Below are positions 1 to 10,297 of a stretch of DNA of 64,000 bases, piece after piece. A program made the translations under genes and the position numbers. The notes below the pieces were generated by a model. The model had not been told where the DNA came from, did no database searches, and saw nothing but the letters and a program-made list of their open reading frames with translations. The stretch is from Saprospiraceae bacterium (GTDB lineage: Bacteria; Bacteroidota; Bacteroidia; Chitinophagales; Saprospiraceae): the NCBI GenBank assembly GCA_016708265.1, contig JADJGA010000006.1, positions 1 to 64,000 of the forward strand. Direction: 5' to 3'. Numbering within the stretch: the stretch's first letter is position 1; every line of letters starts with the position of its first letter.

Positions 1-75
1 TTAACTGATTTGTAAATTGTTTTTTAGGTATTTGTAAACTAAAGAAAATTGATTTAAAATTTTATAAACACAATT

Positions 76-2513
76 ATGACTTTTAAAACAGAAGGCGAAA
101 ATTTTATTCTGAATGGGGAAAAGGTTTTCTTAAACTCAGGAGAGATCCATTATTTCAGGATAAAAAAAGAACTTTGGGAAAAACATCTGATCGCAGCAAA
201 AGATGCCGGTTTGACTACCATAAGCACTTATGTTCCCTGGGCATGGCATGAACCTAAGGAAGGTGAGTTCGATTTTAATGGTTCCACTTGTCCTGAGCGT
301 GATATTGAATCATGGCTCAGGCTTTGTTCAAAGTTAGGACTGAAAAGCATATTAAAACCGGGACCATTCATCCTTGCAGAATATCGGGGTGCAGGACTTC
401 CAGATTGGTTTTTCGAAAAATACGGAGATGAAATCAAAATGCATAATTCAAAAGGTGAAAAAGTTAACAGTGATGGAGTCAGTTTGTTTCATCCGGCATA
501 TCTTGAAAAAGTACATGTCTGGTATGATAGGATAATGCCATTGATAGCAGACTATCAGATTTCAAATGGTGGTCCTGTGATTATGATGCAGGTTTGTAAT
601 GAGATCGGGGTTTTCTCCTGGCTTGCTCATCAGGCAGATTATAATTATCGGGTTAAAGCACATTTTATCGGGTTTTTATCGGAGAAATATAAGGATATTG
701 AAATTATTAATAATTTATGGAATAAAAAATATTCGGATTTCAACGATATTGAGCTTCCTCCTGACGGACTTGTTCCGTATTTATCCCGAGAGGAAAGAGG
801 TATAGATCATGAATGGCATAATTTCTGGAGGAGATACTATGGAGATTACCTCCGGATGCTGACCAACATGATAAGAGAAAGAGGAATCGATGTTCCGCTG
901 TATCACAATCTGCCCGGATGGATCTATGGAAATGGTTTTGAATTCCCCGTCAATATTACTATGTATGAAGATCTATACCGTGAAAAGAGTGAAATAATAT
1001 TTGGAGTTGATCATATTCCTGAATTTATGTCATATCGCAATCTTCATGACGACAGGATAATTAACGATATAACCCGGGCTATGCAGGGCAATAAACCGCT
1101 TTTTGCAGCAGAATTTCAGTGCGGATCACGTGAATATCATGTGGTTACGAACCCCAGGGAACTGGAATTGTTTTATAAAGCCAGCATTGCCAATGCACTT
1201 ACAGGATGGAATTATTATATGTTTTCTCAGGGCATAAATCCGGAAAGAAAAGGCTATTCAGGTTCTACTTTTTACTGGTTCAATCCGCTGACACCCGAAG
1301 GAGAAAAAACAGAAGTTTACCCACTGGTGTCTAAGATGAGCCGGATCATAAAAACTTCTGAAAAAATAATTGTCGAAGCAAAACGTAAAGCTGAAGTCTG
1401 CGTACTTTTCTATCCCCCATATTATGCTACTGAACTTGAACGGCCTGTCGATCCGGGATGTGGACTGATATTCAATTATTCTTCTATACGCAGACCAGCA
1501 TATTTTGACGGATTACTCAAGGTGCTTCAGGTGCTGAATATAGATTACGATATGGCAGATCTTTATAATTGTGATCCCGCTGAACTGAACAAATATAAAC
1601 AGATCTGGGCATTTGCTACAGATGAAATGGACCGAAAAGACCAGATAAAGCTGTTAGATTATGTTGAACAGGGAGGAAATTTGATAATTTACCCTAACCT
1701 TCCCGATCGTGAAATGTCGGGTCAAAAATGCGGCATTATCCGAGATGGATTGAAAATTGAACCGGGAGGAACAGATTTTATAGATTCGCCCCTGATAGAT
1801 ATAATTGGATACAAAGATATCAAATGTGCCAATCCTCAGATTGTTTACAATGAAAACATTTTTAAAGAGTCAGAGATCATAGCAATAAATCTCAATTCAA
1901 AGTATGTGGATTTTCAAAATCCCATGGAATTGGAAAAATTACTCATCTCGGCACATGGTTAGGATTTGATACTGAGGGTCATAAACCCGTTTATGAAGCC
2001 TTACTGAAATTATCTGATGCAAAAATTCGCAATACTGAAAGTGACAATGAATTCATTATTGCCAGGGAAAGATTTGCGCCGGATGGAAGCGGATTACTTT
2101 TTATAGGCAATTATTATAATCAGGAACATACCGGCAAAATCAATTATACTAATCCCGAAACAGAAGAGACTATTTCTATACCATACTCTGAAAGTTTAAT
2201 GAATTTCCCTGCTTTATACGGGATTTTATCTCCGCTTAATTTGCAATTAACAAATGGACTGAAAATTTTGCATACTACATCGGATATTCTTGATATTATT
2301 AAAAAGGAATCAGAGCTTGAGATAACTTTGTCGGGTGACAGGGATTTGACAGGTGAAATTGTATTTGAATTTAGGGAACAATCAGAAATCGTTTCTCTGT
2401 TGTTTGACGGGTTTAAACCGGATATCATTGAAAAAGGCAACAGGACAATTGTCAATTATAAGCATAAACACAATTCCACATCAATTTTAAAAATTTTGTT
2501 GAATGAAGATTAA
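76..2513 (+). CDS. GH35-like beta-galactosidase, split by a one-base frameshift
   Basis: Predicted glycoside hydrolase that removes terminal beta-linked sugars, probably galactose. The N-terminal TIM barrel shows the GH35 pattern: a WEKHL segment, YVPWAWHEP, GPFILAEY, a CNEIG acid/base site (Glu176) and an AAEFQCG nucleophile site (Glu346). There is no signal peptide, so it should act in the cytosol. The first frame stops at 1962, but from about 1932 the next frame continues with the expected downstream sequence (LGTWLGFDTEGHKP) to a stop at 2513. Adding one A to the A5 run at 1934-1938 joins the frames into about 812 residues. The stop overlaps the start of the GH94 gene by 11 bases, which implies co-transcription. 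The family call is firm; substrate specificity is not. Confidence 0.8.
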
Positions 2514-5500
2514 AAATGATTCAGGGCTGACTTTTGAATTTTTAAAAAATGGTGCTGTCAGGTCGGTTGATGACGGAAAAATAATGATAAACCTGAAAAA
2601 CGGAACATTATTTTCTAAGCCACTGACTAATATTTATCTACGTAAACACAATGAACCGGTAAAGTTCACTCCCTTGACAGGTCCCGAAAGCAATAGCCTT
2701 TTTGCATTCCTCAACAATTCTTACATCGTGAAAGGCAACTGGGAAGGACTTGAATACAACTGTTTCTTGCAGTTAGCTGATAATTTAACCTCCTGGAAAT
2801 GGAATATATCGGTCAATAATATATCAAAAGAAGATGTAGAACTGGACCTGATCTATGTCCAGGATGTGGGATTGAAAGCTATCAGTGACAGCCTGGTTAA
2901 TGAATATTATGTTGGTCAGTATATTGAAAGGATCATTTTTGATCATAAAAAATATGGAAAGGTGATCTGTTGCCGGCAGAATATGGCAGAGGATTCCATG
3001 CATCCATGGTTAATGATTGCAAGTGCCGGCAGAGCCAACTCCGGAAGTACTGATGGGATGCAGTTTTTTGGAAATTCATACAGGGAAACAGGAATATCTG
3101 AAGGATTGCTGCAAAAGAACCTAGGGGGAAATTATGCAGGTGAATCACCTGTTGTAGCTTTGCAGGAAAAACCATTTATATTAAAAAAGGGAGATACTCA
3201 AAATTGCAGCTTTATAGGTGTTTACTTAGCTGATCATCATTTACCGAGTTCGACGGATGATGTAGCACAGGTTACAAGTTTAATTAAAGATTTTCCGCCT
3301 TTCAATCCTGTTTCGGATGATTTAGACTGGCAAATTACGGATAAAAACATTTTCAATACGGCTTCTTTTTTAAAAACCGAAGAGCTTGATGAAATGGAGA
3401 TAAAAGAATTATTTGGTACTGGATTACAGAATATTGAGAAACAAGATGATAAGAAACTATCATTTTTCAGGAATGAAGGATCACATGTTGTATTAAAAGC
3501 AAAAGAAATACTTGTTGACAGGCCACATGGACATATAATGCAGGCAAATACCCGGTTCAAACCCGATGAAAGCATAATCTCAACAACATGTTTTGCAACC
3601 GGAGTTTTCAATTCGCACATTTCACAGGGAAATACCAATTTCAATGTATTATTATCGGTGAATACAAGTCAGTTTAATCTCAACATTGAATCTGGTCAGC
3701 GTGTTTTTGTCGAAATTGAGGGTAAATATTATTTATTGGGTATACCTTCTGCTTTTGAAATGGGTTTCAATCATTGTCGCTGGATATATAAATTCGACAA
3801 TCACGTTGTACAATTACGTACCTGGACTGCTATTTCTTCTCCAAAAATATATTTTGATTTTACAGTACTGAAAGGAGAAGAGGTAAAACTGATAATAACT
3901 CATGATTTTGACAGGCTGAACAATTGGAAAATAAAATCAGGTAATTCAGAATATGAATACATAGCTATTCCCGATAAAAAATCAATTATTGCTTTGAAAT
4001 TTCCCAACAGCAGATTCAGGATAAATATAAATAATGAGACTAAAGATTTCTTTGCCACTAACAATCACAGCTTATTTAATGACTCTGATTTATTTGTAAT
4101 AGAAACAGGATCATGCAGGGAATTCTTTATGAGTTTTACAGGAGAGATAACCGGGAAAAGATCAGATTCCTGTAATTTAATAGCTGATGAACAGTATAAT
4201 TTTGACATTACAGAAGGTAAAAAATTGTGGAATGATCTTTCCTGTGGTTTGACATTGAGAGGAAATAGAGATGCTTCTGCAATCAATCAGATTTTGCCCT
4301 GGTATGGTTTCAATGCACTCACTCATTACCTGACACCTTACGGTCTTGAACAATTCAGCGGTGCAGCCTGGGGCACAAGGGATGTTTCGCAGGGACCGAT
4401 CGAACTGTTGCTTAACACCGGGAAATTTGATGAAGCAAGAGAAGTTCTTCTTACTGTGTTTACCAATCAGAATCCCCTTGGAGACTGGCCGCAGTGGTGG
4501 ATGTTTGATTCCTTCAGTCATATCAGGGCAGGAGATTGTCACGGGGATGTCTATTACTGGGTTATAATTGCACTGGCAAATTATATCAGGATCACAGGTG
4601 ATTTGACAATCTTGCAGGAAAAAACACCATATTTCGGAGTTAGCAACGATACATATCCGGTTTCAGAGCATATTTCCCGTCTGATAAAAATGATCACAGA
4701 CTCATATTTGCCCGGAACTCATTTTGTACCATTTGGTGGAGGGGACTGGAATGATTCACTGCAACCTGTCAGTAAGGAGCTTGCTTCAAGGCTGATATCA
4801 AGCTGGACAGTCGAAATGAACTACCAGGCATTTGATCAGTACAAGCTTGTTTATTCAATGATTGGTGATCATGATAAAGCAATTGAACTGGAAAATATTT
4901 GTGAAAACATCAAATCTGACTTTAACAAATATCTTATCAAAGACGGAAAAGTAGCAGGGTACGGTTTGGTTCAGGAAGATGGAACTATTGATGTTTTATT
5001 GCATCCAAAAGATATAAAAACAGGGATCAGTTATAGTTTGCTACCCATGAACAGGGGAATAATCAGTGGTATCTTCTCAGGAGAACAGGCATCAGCACAT
5101 CAAAAAGTTATCAGCGAAAATCTTAAAGGTCCGGATGGGGCAAGACTGATGGATAAACCTTTAAAGTATAAGGGAGGAATTCAGGAGATTTTCCAGCGTG
5201 CAGAGAGCAGCACATATTTCGGCAGGGAAATAGGGCTCATGTACATCCATGAGCACATAAGATATGCAGAATCACAGGCAATACTAGGCAATGCAGATGA
5301 TTTTATCAAAGCACTCCGGCAGGCAATCCCCGTTGATTACAGGCAAATAGTACCAAACAGTGATCTCAGGCAGTCTAACTGTTACTACACGAGTTCCGAT
5401 GCTATTTTTGAATCCCGGTATGAAGCCGACGAGAAATACGATGAAATACTGTCAGGTAAACGAAGGGTAAAGGGAGGATGGAGGGTTTATTCAAGTGGAC

Positions 5501-5817
5501 CGGGTATATTTATCAGTCTGATAATAAACCGTTTGATCGGGTTCAGACCGGAAAAGGATATTGTAGTCATAGATCCTGTTATTCCTTTTTCTATGGATGG
5601 TTTGAATGCAACTTACAATTTCAGAGGTTTTGAACTCGAATTCAGATTTAATATTAAAACCGGATCATATAGTCCAAAATCGATACTGATAAATGGGATT
5701 CCTGTTAAGTTTGAAATAGAGCAACAAAAATACAGGGATGGAGGAGCAGAGTTAAAAATGCAAGATTTTATTTTGGGTTTAATAGCCGGGAAAAATGAGA
5801 TTGAGGTGATGTTATAG
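2503..5817 (+). CDS. GH94-like glycoside phosphorylase (cellobiose/chitobiose phosphorylase family)
   Basis: A 1104-residue protein of the former GT36, now GH94, family. These enzymes cleave a beta-glycosidic bond with inorganic phosphate and release a sugar-1-phosphate. The long N-terminal beta-sandwich part is followed by an (alpha/alpha)6 barrel with AAWGTRDVSQGP, GDWPQWWMF and GGGDWNDS. In the last motif Asp748 and Asp751 are the acidic residues, and one should be the general acid. There is no signal peptide, so it is cytosolic. It overlaps the GH35 gene by 11 bases, which suggests that the two act in series on an imported oligosaccharide. It is longer than classical cellobiose phosphorylases (about 820 residues). 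Family confident; the disaccharide used is unknown. Confidence 0.78.
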   Translation: MKIKNDSGLTFEFLKNGAVRSVDDGKIMINLKNGTLFSKPLTNIYLRKHNEPVKFTPLTGPESNSLFAFLNNSYIVKGNWEGLEYNCFLQLADNLTSWKWNISVNNISKEDVELDLIYVQDVGLKAISDSLVNEYYVGQYIERIIFDHKKYGKVICCRQNMAEDSMHPWLMIASAGRANSGSTDGMQFFGNSYRETGISEGLLQKNLGGNYAGESPVVALQEKPFILKKGDTQNCSFIGVYLADHHLPSSTDDVAQVTSLIKDFPPFNPVSDDLDWQITDKNIFNTASFLKTEELDEMEIKELFGTGLQNIEKQDDKKLSFFRNEGSHVVLKAKEILVDRPHGHIMQANTRFKPDESIISTTCFATGVFNSHISQGNTNFNVLLSVNTSQFNLNIESGQRVFVEIEGKYYLLGIPSAFEMGFNHCRWIYKFDNHVVQLRTWTAISSPKIYFDFTVLKGEEVKLIITHDFDRLNNWKIKSGNSEYEYIAIPDKKSIIALKFPNSRFRININNETKDFFATNNHSLFNDSDLFVIETGSCREFFMSFTGEITGKRSDSCNLIADEQYNFDITEGKKLWNDLSCGLTLRGNRDASAINQILPWYGFNALTHYLTPYGLEQFSGAAWGTRDVSQGPIELLLNTGKFDEAREVLLTVFTNQNPLGDWPQWWMFDSFSHIRAGDCHGDVYYWVIIALANYIRITGDLTILQEKTPYFGVSNDTYPVSEHISRLIKMITDSYLPGTHFVPFGGGDWNDSLQPVSKELASRLISSWTVEMNYQAFDQYKLVYSMIGDHDKAIELENICENIKSDFNKYLIKDGKVAGYGLVQEDGTIDVLLHPKDIKTGISYSLLPMNRGIISGIFSGEQASAHQKVISENLKGPDGARLMDKPLKYKGGIQEIFQRAESSTYFGREIGLMYIHEHIRYAESQAILGNADDFIKALRQAIPVDYRQIVPNSDLRQSNCYYTSSDAIFESRYEADEKYDEILSGKRRVKGGWRVYSSGPGIFISLIINRLIGFRPEKDIVVIDPVIPFSMDGLNATYNFRGFELEFRFNIKTGSYSPKSILINGIPVKFEIEQQKYRDGGAELKMQDFILGLIAGKNEIEVML

Positions 5818-6197
5818 ATTATTCTGCCGTTACTGTTGGTGTTTTCACTTGTAACAATTCCAATGACGTCTGAATCAGGATTAAAAGGATTACAGGATTT
5901 TCATGATTTCATCTGGTGTTGTTGTTTTGACCAGTAAAAATTTTCGTAGTTTGAAGTTTTCTCTTGACACTCCGTTCATGACAGGCATATTGAAATATTC
6001 ATAAAAAAATGGCAAATAGTTTTTTGACTAAAAGATACATGGCGATTTAAAAATAATTATGCCTCGCATAATCCTTCTTCTTTTCCAAAAAAATCTCCTT
6101 ATTATTTTTTAATTTTGCAATTAATTAGGTTGATTCTTCAAGTCCTCAATACTGACTGAAAAATTTAAATAAATTTACATGTTTTAAAAAATCAATT
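5818..6197 (+). other. 380-bp intergenic stretch with a short 9-bp periodic repeat
   Basis: No gene is visible. At 5876-5910 there are four degenerate 9-bp units of the AGGATTAAA type (CAGGATTAA, AAGGATTAC, AGGATTTTC, ATGATTTC). I see no clear terminator for the GH94 gene. The promoter of the GH97 gene lies at the right end. Confidence 0.5.
6110..6117 (+). promoter_or_regulatory. -7 box TAATTTTG upstream of the GH97 gene
   Basis: Exact match to the Bacteroidota -7 consensus TAnnTTTG. A weak TTTC stands at the -33 position near 6082. It would give a leader of about 70 nt before the ATG at 6198. The assignment rests on consensus and position only. Confidence 0.45.
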
Positions 6198-8290
6198 ATG
6201 AAAAATATTTTGCTTCTGTTTCTCATTATTTTTTTTAGTGCTAATTTATTGTCGCAAGTTGTGACATCTCCCAATGGTAATATTGAACTGCTATTTTCGC
6301 TTGATAAAAAAGGGTATCCATCATATTCTGTGACCTATAAAGGGAGATTAGTTATAAAACCCAGTGAACTTGGTGTATACCTTAAGGATAAAGAATCACT
6401 TGTTTTTGATTTTCAAATTAATAGTTTTGAAAAAAGGGAAATTAAAGAGTCCTGGTCACCTGTTCTTGGGGAGCAATCTGTTATTGAAAACCATTGCAAT
6501 GAGATTACTTTTTATTTGATTAACAAAAAGACATCAAAAAAACTTAATATTGTTTTCAGGGTATTTGACGAAGGAATAGCATTCCGCTATGAATTTCCTT
6601 TCGATAAATCTGTTGAATATTTTATTATCTCCGACGAAAACTCTGAATTTAATCTGTCAGGTGACCATAAAGCGTTTTGGATACCGGGAGATTATGATAG
6701 CCAGGAATATGTCTACAATGAAACAAAAATCTCTGAAATTGACATTTCTAAACTTGAAATGGAAAATGGAATATCCTTAAAAACGATTAAATCCCAACAC
6801 AGAGTACAATCACCATTGATGATGAAAACCGGGGATGGATTGTATCTGAATATTTTTGAAGCAGCGGTCGATAATTATCCGGTAATGCATCTTGATGTCG
6901 ATGTAAAAAACTTCAGTTTAACTTCAAATCTTGTACCGGATGCATTGGGCAATAAAGCCTATCTCCGCACACCGGGTGAAACCCCATGGAGGACTATAAT
7001 GATCAGTGATGATGCACGTGATATAGTATCTTCAAAAATGATTCTAAATCTCAATGAACCATGCAAAATAGCAGATGTGTCGTTCATAAAACCAATGAAA
7101 TATGTAGGTATCTGGTGGGAAATGCATGTTGGAAAATCATCCTGGGATTATGCAGGAACTCAGAGCGGTGACAATAATCCGGTACTGAAACCACATGGCA
7201 GACATGGAGCAACGACTGAAAATGCCAAAAGATATATTGATTTTGCGGCAAAACACGGATTTGACGGAGTATTGATAGAAGGCTGGAATACAGGTTGGGA
7301 AGACTGGTATGGTAACTGGAAGGATGATGTTTTTGATTTCCTGACCCCATATCCTGATTTTGATCTTGAAGAAGTTAACAGATATGCAAAGCTGAAAGAA
7401 GTAAAAATGATAATGCACCATGAGACATCGGGTTCAGTCGGAAATTACGAGCGTCATCTCGACCGGGCATTTAATCTGATGAAAAAATATGATTATCCTG
7501 CTGTAAAATCAGGTTATGTGGGACGGATCATACCGAGGGGAGAATATCACGACGGGCAGAGTATGGTCAATCATTTCAATTTTGTTGCGCGAAGAGCTGC
7601 AGATTACAAACTGATGGTAAATTCTCATGAGAGCAGCCGGCCAACCGGTTTTCACAGGACTTATCCCAACTACATTGCTGCCGAAGCTGCCCGTGGCAAT
7701 GAATTCAATGCCTGGAGCAATGGTAATCCTCCCATGCATGAGACCATTTTGCCATTCACAAGGCTGTTGGGAGGACCAATGGATTATACTCCCGGTATTT
7801 TTGAGATTAAAATGAATATTTATAATCCTCAAAAAAAAGAGCAGGTGCATACTACCCTTGCAAAACAACTGGCACTGTATGTCACCATGTATTCTCCATT
7901 GCAGATGGCAGCAGATCTTCCACAGAATTATGAAAAGTATCCCGATGCATTTCAATTTATAAAGGATGTAGCCCTGGATTGGCAAAAAAGCATATACCTC
8001 GAAGCTGAACCGGGAGATTATATAACCGTGGCACGAAAAGAGAAAAATGGAGAGAGATGGTTTTTAGGATCAATTACCGATGAAAACCCCAGAGAAACTG
8101 TAATAAAATGCGATTTTCTGAGTCCGGGCAAAAATACATGGCGACAATTTATCAGGATGGCAGAAATGCTCACTGGGAAAAAGACCCGATCAATTATGAG
8201 ATAAAAAAAATGAATCTGGATTCAGGTTCAATATTAAAATTGCAACTGGCACCCGGAGGTGGAGCAGCTGTAAATATTTTACCTTTATGA
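6198..8290 (+). CDS. GH97 alpha-glucosidase (SusB-like), split by a one-base frameshift
   Basis: Secreted alpha-glucosidase of family GH97. A signal peptide ends near residue 20 (SANLLSQ). The catalytic region shows HHETSG (Glu409), NSHESSRPTG (Glu478) and GNEF (Glu502). The spacings of 69 and 24 residues match Glu439, Glu508 and Glu532 of Bacteroides SusB as I recall them, so the inverting mechanism is likely. The first frame ends at 8204, but the usual C-terminus (YMATIYQDGRNAHW to LAPGGGAAV) is in another frame and ends at 8290. One extra A in the A5 run at 8130-8134 restores a protein of about 697 residues. It probably acts in the periplasm and feeds the sugar transporter downstream. No SusC/SusD pair is seen in the window. 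Confidence 0.88.
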
Positions 8291-8411
8291 TAAATCAAAA
8301 TAATTTTGCAATGCATTCAATTAAGAGCAGAAAATTATTATGTTCTGTTAATTATTTCTAATTTTACCCACTAATTATTAAGTTATTTACTGTAACATTA
8401 AAAATATTGTA

Positions 8412-10139
8412 ATGAGTACAAAAAAACCAACAAATTACTCAGCTCTTTATACTCTGATAGGTGTATTTTTCTTTTGGGGTTTTATTGCTGCATCAAATGG
8501 AGTTTTTATTCCATTTTGTAAATCAAAATTTGAACTGTCTCAGTTTCAGAGCCAGTTGATTGATTCTTCATTTTATTTTGCTTATTATATTGGAGCCTTT
8601 CTGCTTTTCCTGTTTTCGGTTATCGGAAAAAAAGATATTCTGAATGCCTGGGGATTTAAAAATGGTATAGTGTATGGATTGATGATGTCGGTTGTCGGAG
8701 CTTTCCTGATGTTTCCTGCACTGGCATCCAACAGTTTTGCGTTTATTCTCGGGGCTTTATTCATTATTGCTCTCGGATTTTCTCTTCAGCAGACAGCTGC
8801 ACAGCCCTTTGCGATTTCACTTGGTGATGAAAAAACAGGAGCGCACAGATTAAATTTGGCAGGTGGAATAAATTCGTTTGGAACAACCATTGGACCTGTT
8901 ATTTTTGCACTTGCATTGCTGGGAACTACAAAACTGGATGAAAGCCTGATTAAACAATTGAGTCTTTCAACAGTAGAAATTTTGTATGTCATTATTGGAC
9001 TGGCATTTTTATTTGCCGGTTTGCTTTTTAAATTTTCAAAAAAACTTCCGGATGCAAAACTGGATGCCACGATAGAAAATGAGAATAAAGCTACTGTACT
9101 CATGACTGTAATTAGCGTTGTGCTTGTTATAGTCATTGCCATGATATTTGCAAAATATACCGGTACTAATATTGACCATGCAAGCAATCAGAGCTTATAT
9201 CTACTGATCACAGGTATTCTGGCCCTTGTAATTGGACTATTATATGCCAATTTTGATTCAAAAAAGAATCCTGCAGGCTGGGGTGCATTTAAGTACCCTC
9301 AACTGGTCCTCGGAATGATAGGAATATTCGTGTACGTTGGCACAGAGGTTACCATCCAGAGCAATTTTGGGGAATATCTGAAACATCTGGATTTCAGTAT
9401 ATTTTCAGCAGATGCTCCCGGTACCACATACAAGGAATTTAACGACATGCTAAAGGCACAGACTGTGACAGGTCATTGGGCTTCAATGACACCTATGCTG
9501 GTTTCTTTGTATTGGGGAAGCCTGATGATAGGGAGATGGGCAGGGGCTATTTCTGTTTTCAATATGACTTCCAAAGCTAAAAAAATGGCATTTATAATAG
9601 TGCCTTATATTGCATTTCTTGTAATTTTGTTAGTAAATGTTATTGGTGGTATTTCAGTGGAGAATAAATTTCCGGTAGAGAATATATATCCCATATTGCC
9701 ATATGCAGCAGTAATTGTAATTCAGATAATAGGTTTTTATTTCGGACAGGAAAAACCTGCAAAAACATTGCTTATTTTCGGAATTCTCGGAGTTTTGGCT
9801 ATGATAACGGGAATGTACACAACAGGTGAAGTAGCAGTTTTTGCTTTTGTGAGCGGTGGTCTGTTTTGTTCAGTAATGTGGCCGAGTATTTTCTCACTCT
9901 CCACCCAGGGTTTGGGAAAATATACTTCTCAGGGTTCGGCATTTCTGATAATGATGATACTTGGAGGAGCATTTCTTCCACCTTTGCAGGGCAAGATAGC
10001 AGATATGTTTGATATAAATGTGTCCTATTGGGTTCCGGTAATCGGGTTTGCATACCTCGCATTATTTGCTTTTATGGTGAAAGGCATTCTTAATAAACAG
10101 GGTATTGATGTTGATGATGTTCATTCTGCGGGACATTGA
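8412..10139 (+). CDS. FHS-family sugar/H+ symporter (FucP/GluP-like MFS permease)
   Basis: Integral membrane transporter of 575 residues with about 12-14 hydrophobic helices. The N-terminal part (GVFFFWGFIAASNGVFIPF, then SSFYFAYYIGAF, then LQQTAAQPF and NLAGGINSFGTTIGP) matches the fucose/glucose-galactose:H+ symporter family. It is longer than E. coli FucP (about 438) because of a central insertion near residues 220-340 that holds extra hydrophobic segments and a soluble loop. Its position after three glycosidase genes and a strong terminator after its stop suggest that it imports the released monosaccharide or disaccharide. The exact substrate cannot be read from sequence. Confidence 0.85.
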   Translation: MSTKKPTNYSALYTLIGVFFFWGFIAASNGVFIPFCKSKFELSQFQSQLIDSSFYFAYYIGAFLLFLFSVIGKKDILNAWGFKNGIVYGLMMSVVGAFLMFPALASNSFAFILGALFIIALGFSLQQTAAQPFAISLGDEKTGAHRLNLAGGINSFGTTIGPVIFALALLGTTKLDESLIKQLSLSTVEILYVIIGLAFLFAGLLFKFSKKLPDAKLDATIENENKATVLMTVISVVLVIVIAMIFAKYTGTNIDHASNQSLYLLITGILALVIGLLYANFDSKKNPAGWGAFKYPQLVLGMIGIFVYVGTEVTIQSNFGEYLKHLDFSIFSADAPGTTYKEFNDMLKAQTVTGHWASMTPMLVSLYWGSLMIGRWAGAISVFNMTSKAKKMAFIIVPYIAFLVILLVNVIGGISVENKFPVENIYPILPYAAVIVIQIIGFYFGQEKPAKTLLIFGILGVLAMITGMYTTGEVAVFAFVSGGLFCSVMWPSIFSLSTQGLGKYTSQGSAFLIMMILGGAFLPPLQGKIADMFDINVSYWVPVIGFAYLALFAFMVKGILNKQGIDVDDVHSAGH

Positions 10140-10169
10140 ATATAAACGATCAAAAAGAATAAAATCTGA

Positions 10170-10204
10170 AGAGGGCTTAAAATATTTAGCCCTCTTTTTT
10201 TCTT
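10170..10204 (+). terminator. Intrinsic terminator after the sugar symporter gene
   Basis: AGAGGGCT (10170-10177) pairs with AGCCCTCT (10188-10195), an 8-bp GC-rich stem with a 10-nt loop, followed by a T-run. It closes the carbohydrate cluster. Confidence 0.85.
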
Positions 10205-10297
10205 ATGAATTTGCTTTATTCCAACTTATCTTTATTTTATGCGTTTAAATTGTATTTCAGTCAAATTATATAATATTTTTAAGTTAACTTATTATAA

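Noticed and set aside
7509..7985. Minus-strand 158-residue frame inside the GH97 gene
   Set aside because: Covers the conserved GH97 catalytic region on the other strand; no features of its own.
8358..8366. TAATTTTAC upstream of the sugar symporter as a fifth member of the array regulon
   Set aside because: No TTC half-sites at 21-bp spacing lie upstream, and this short A/T-rich word is expected by chance in such DNA.
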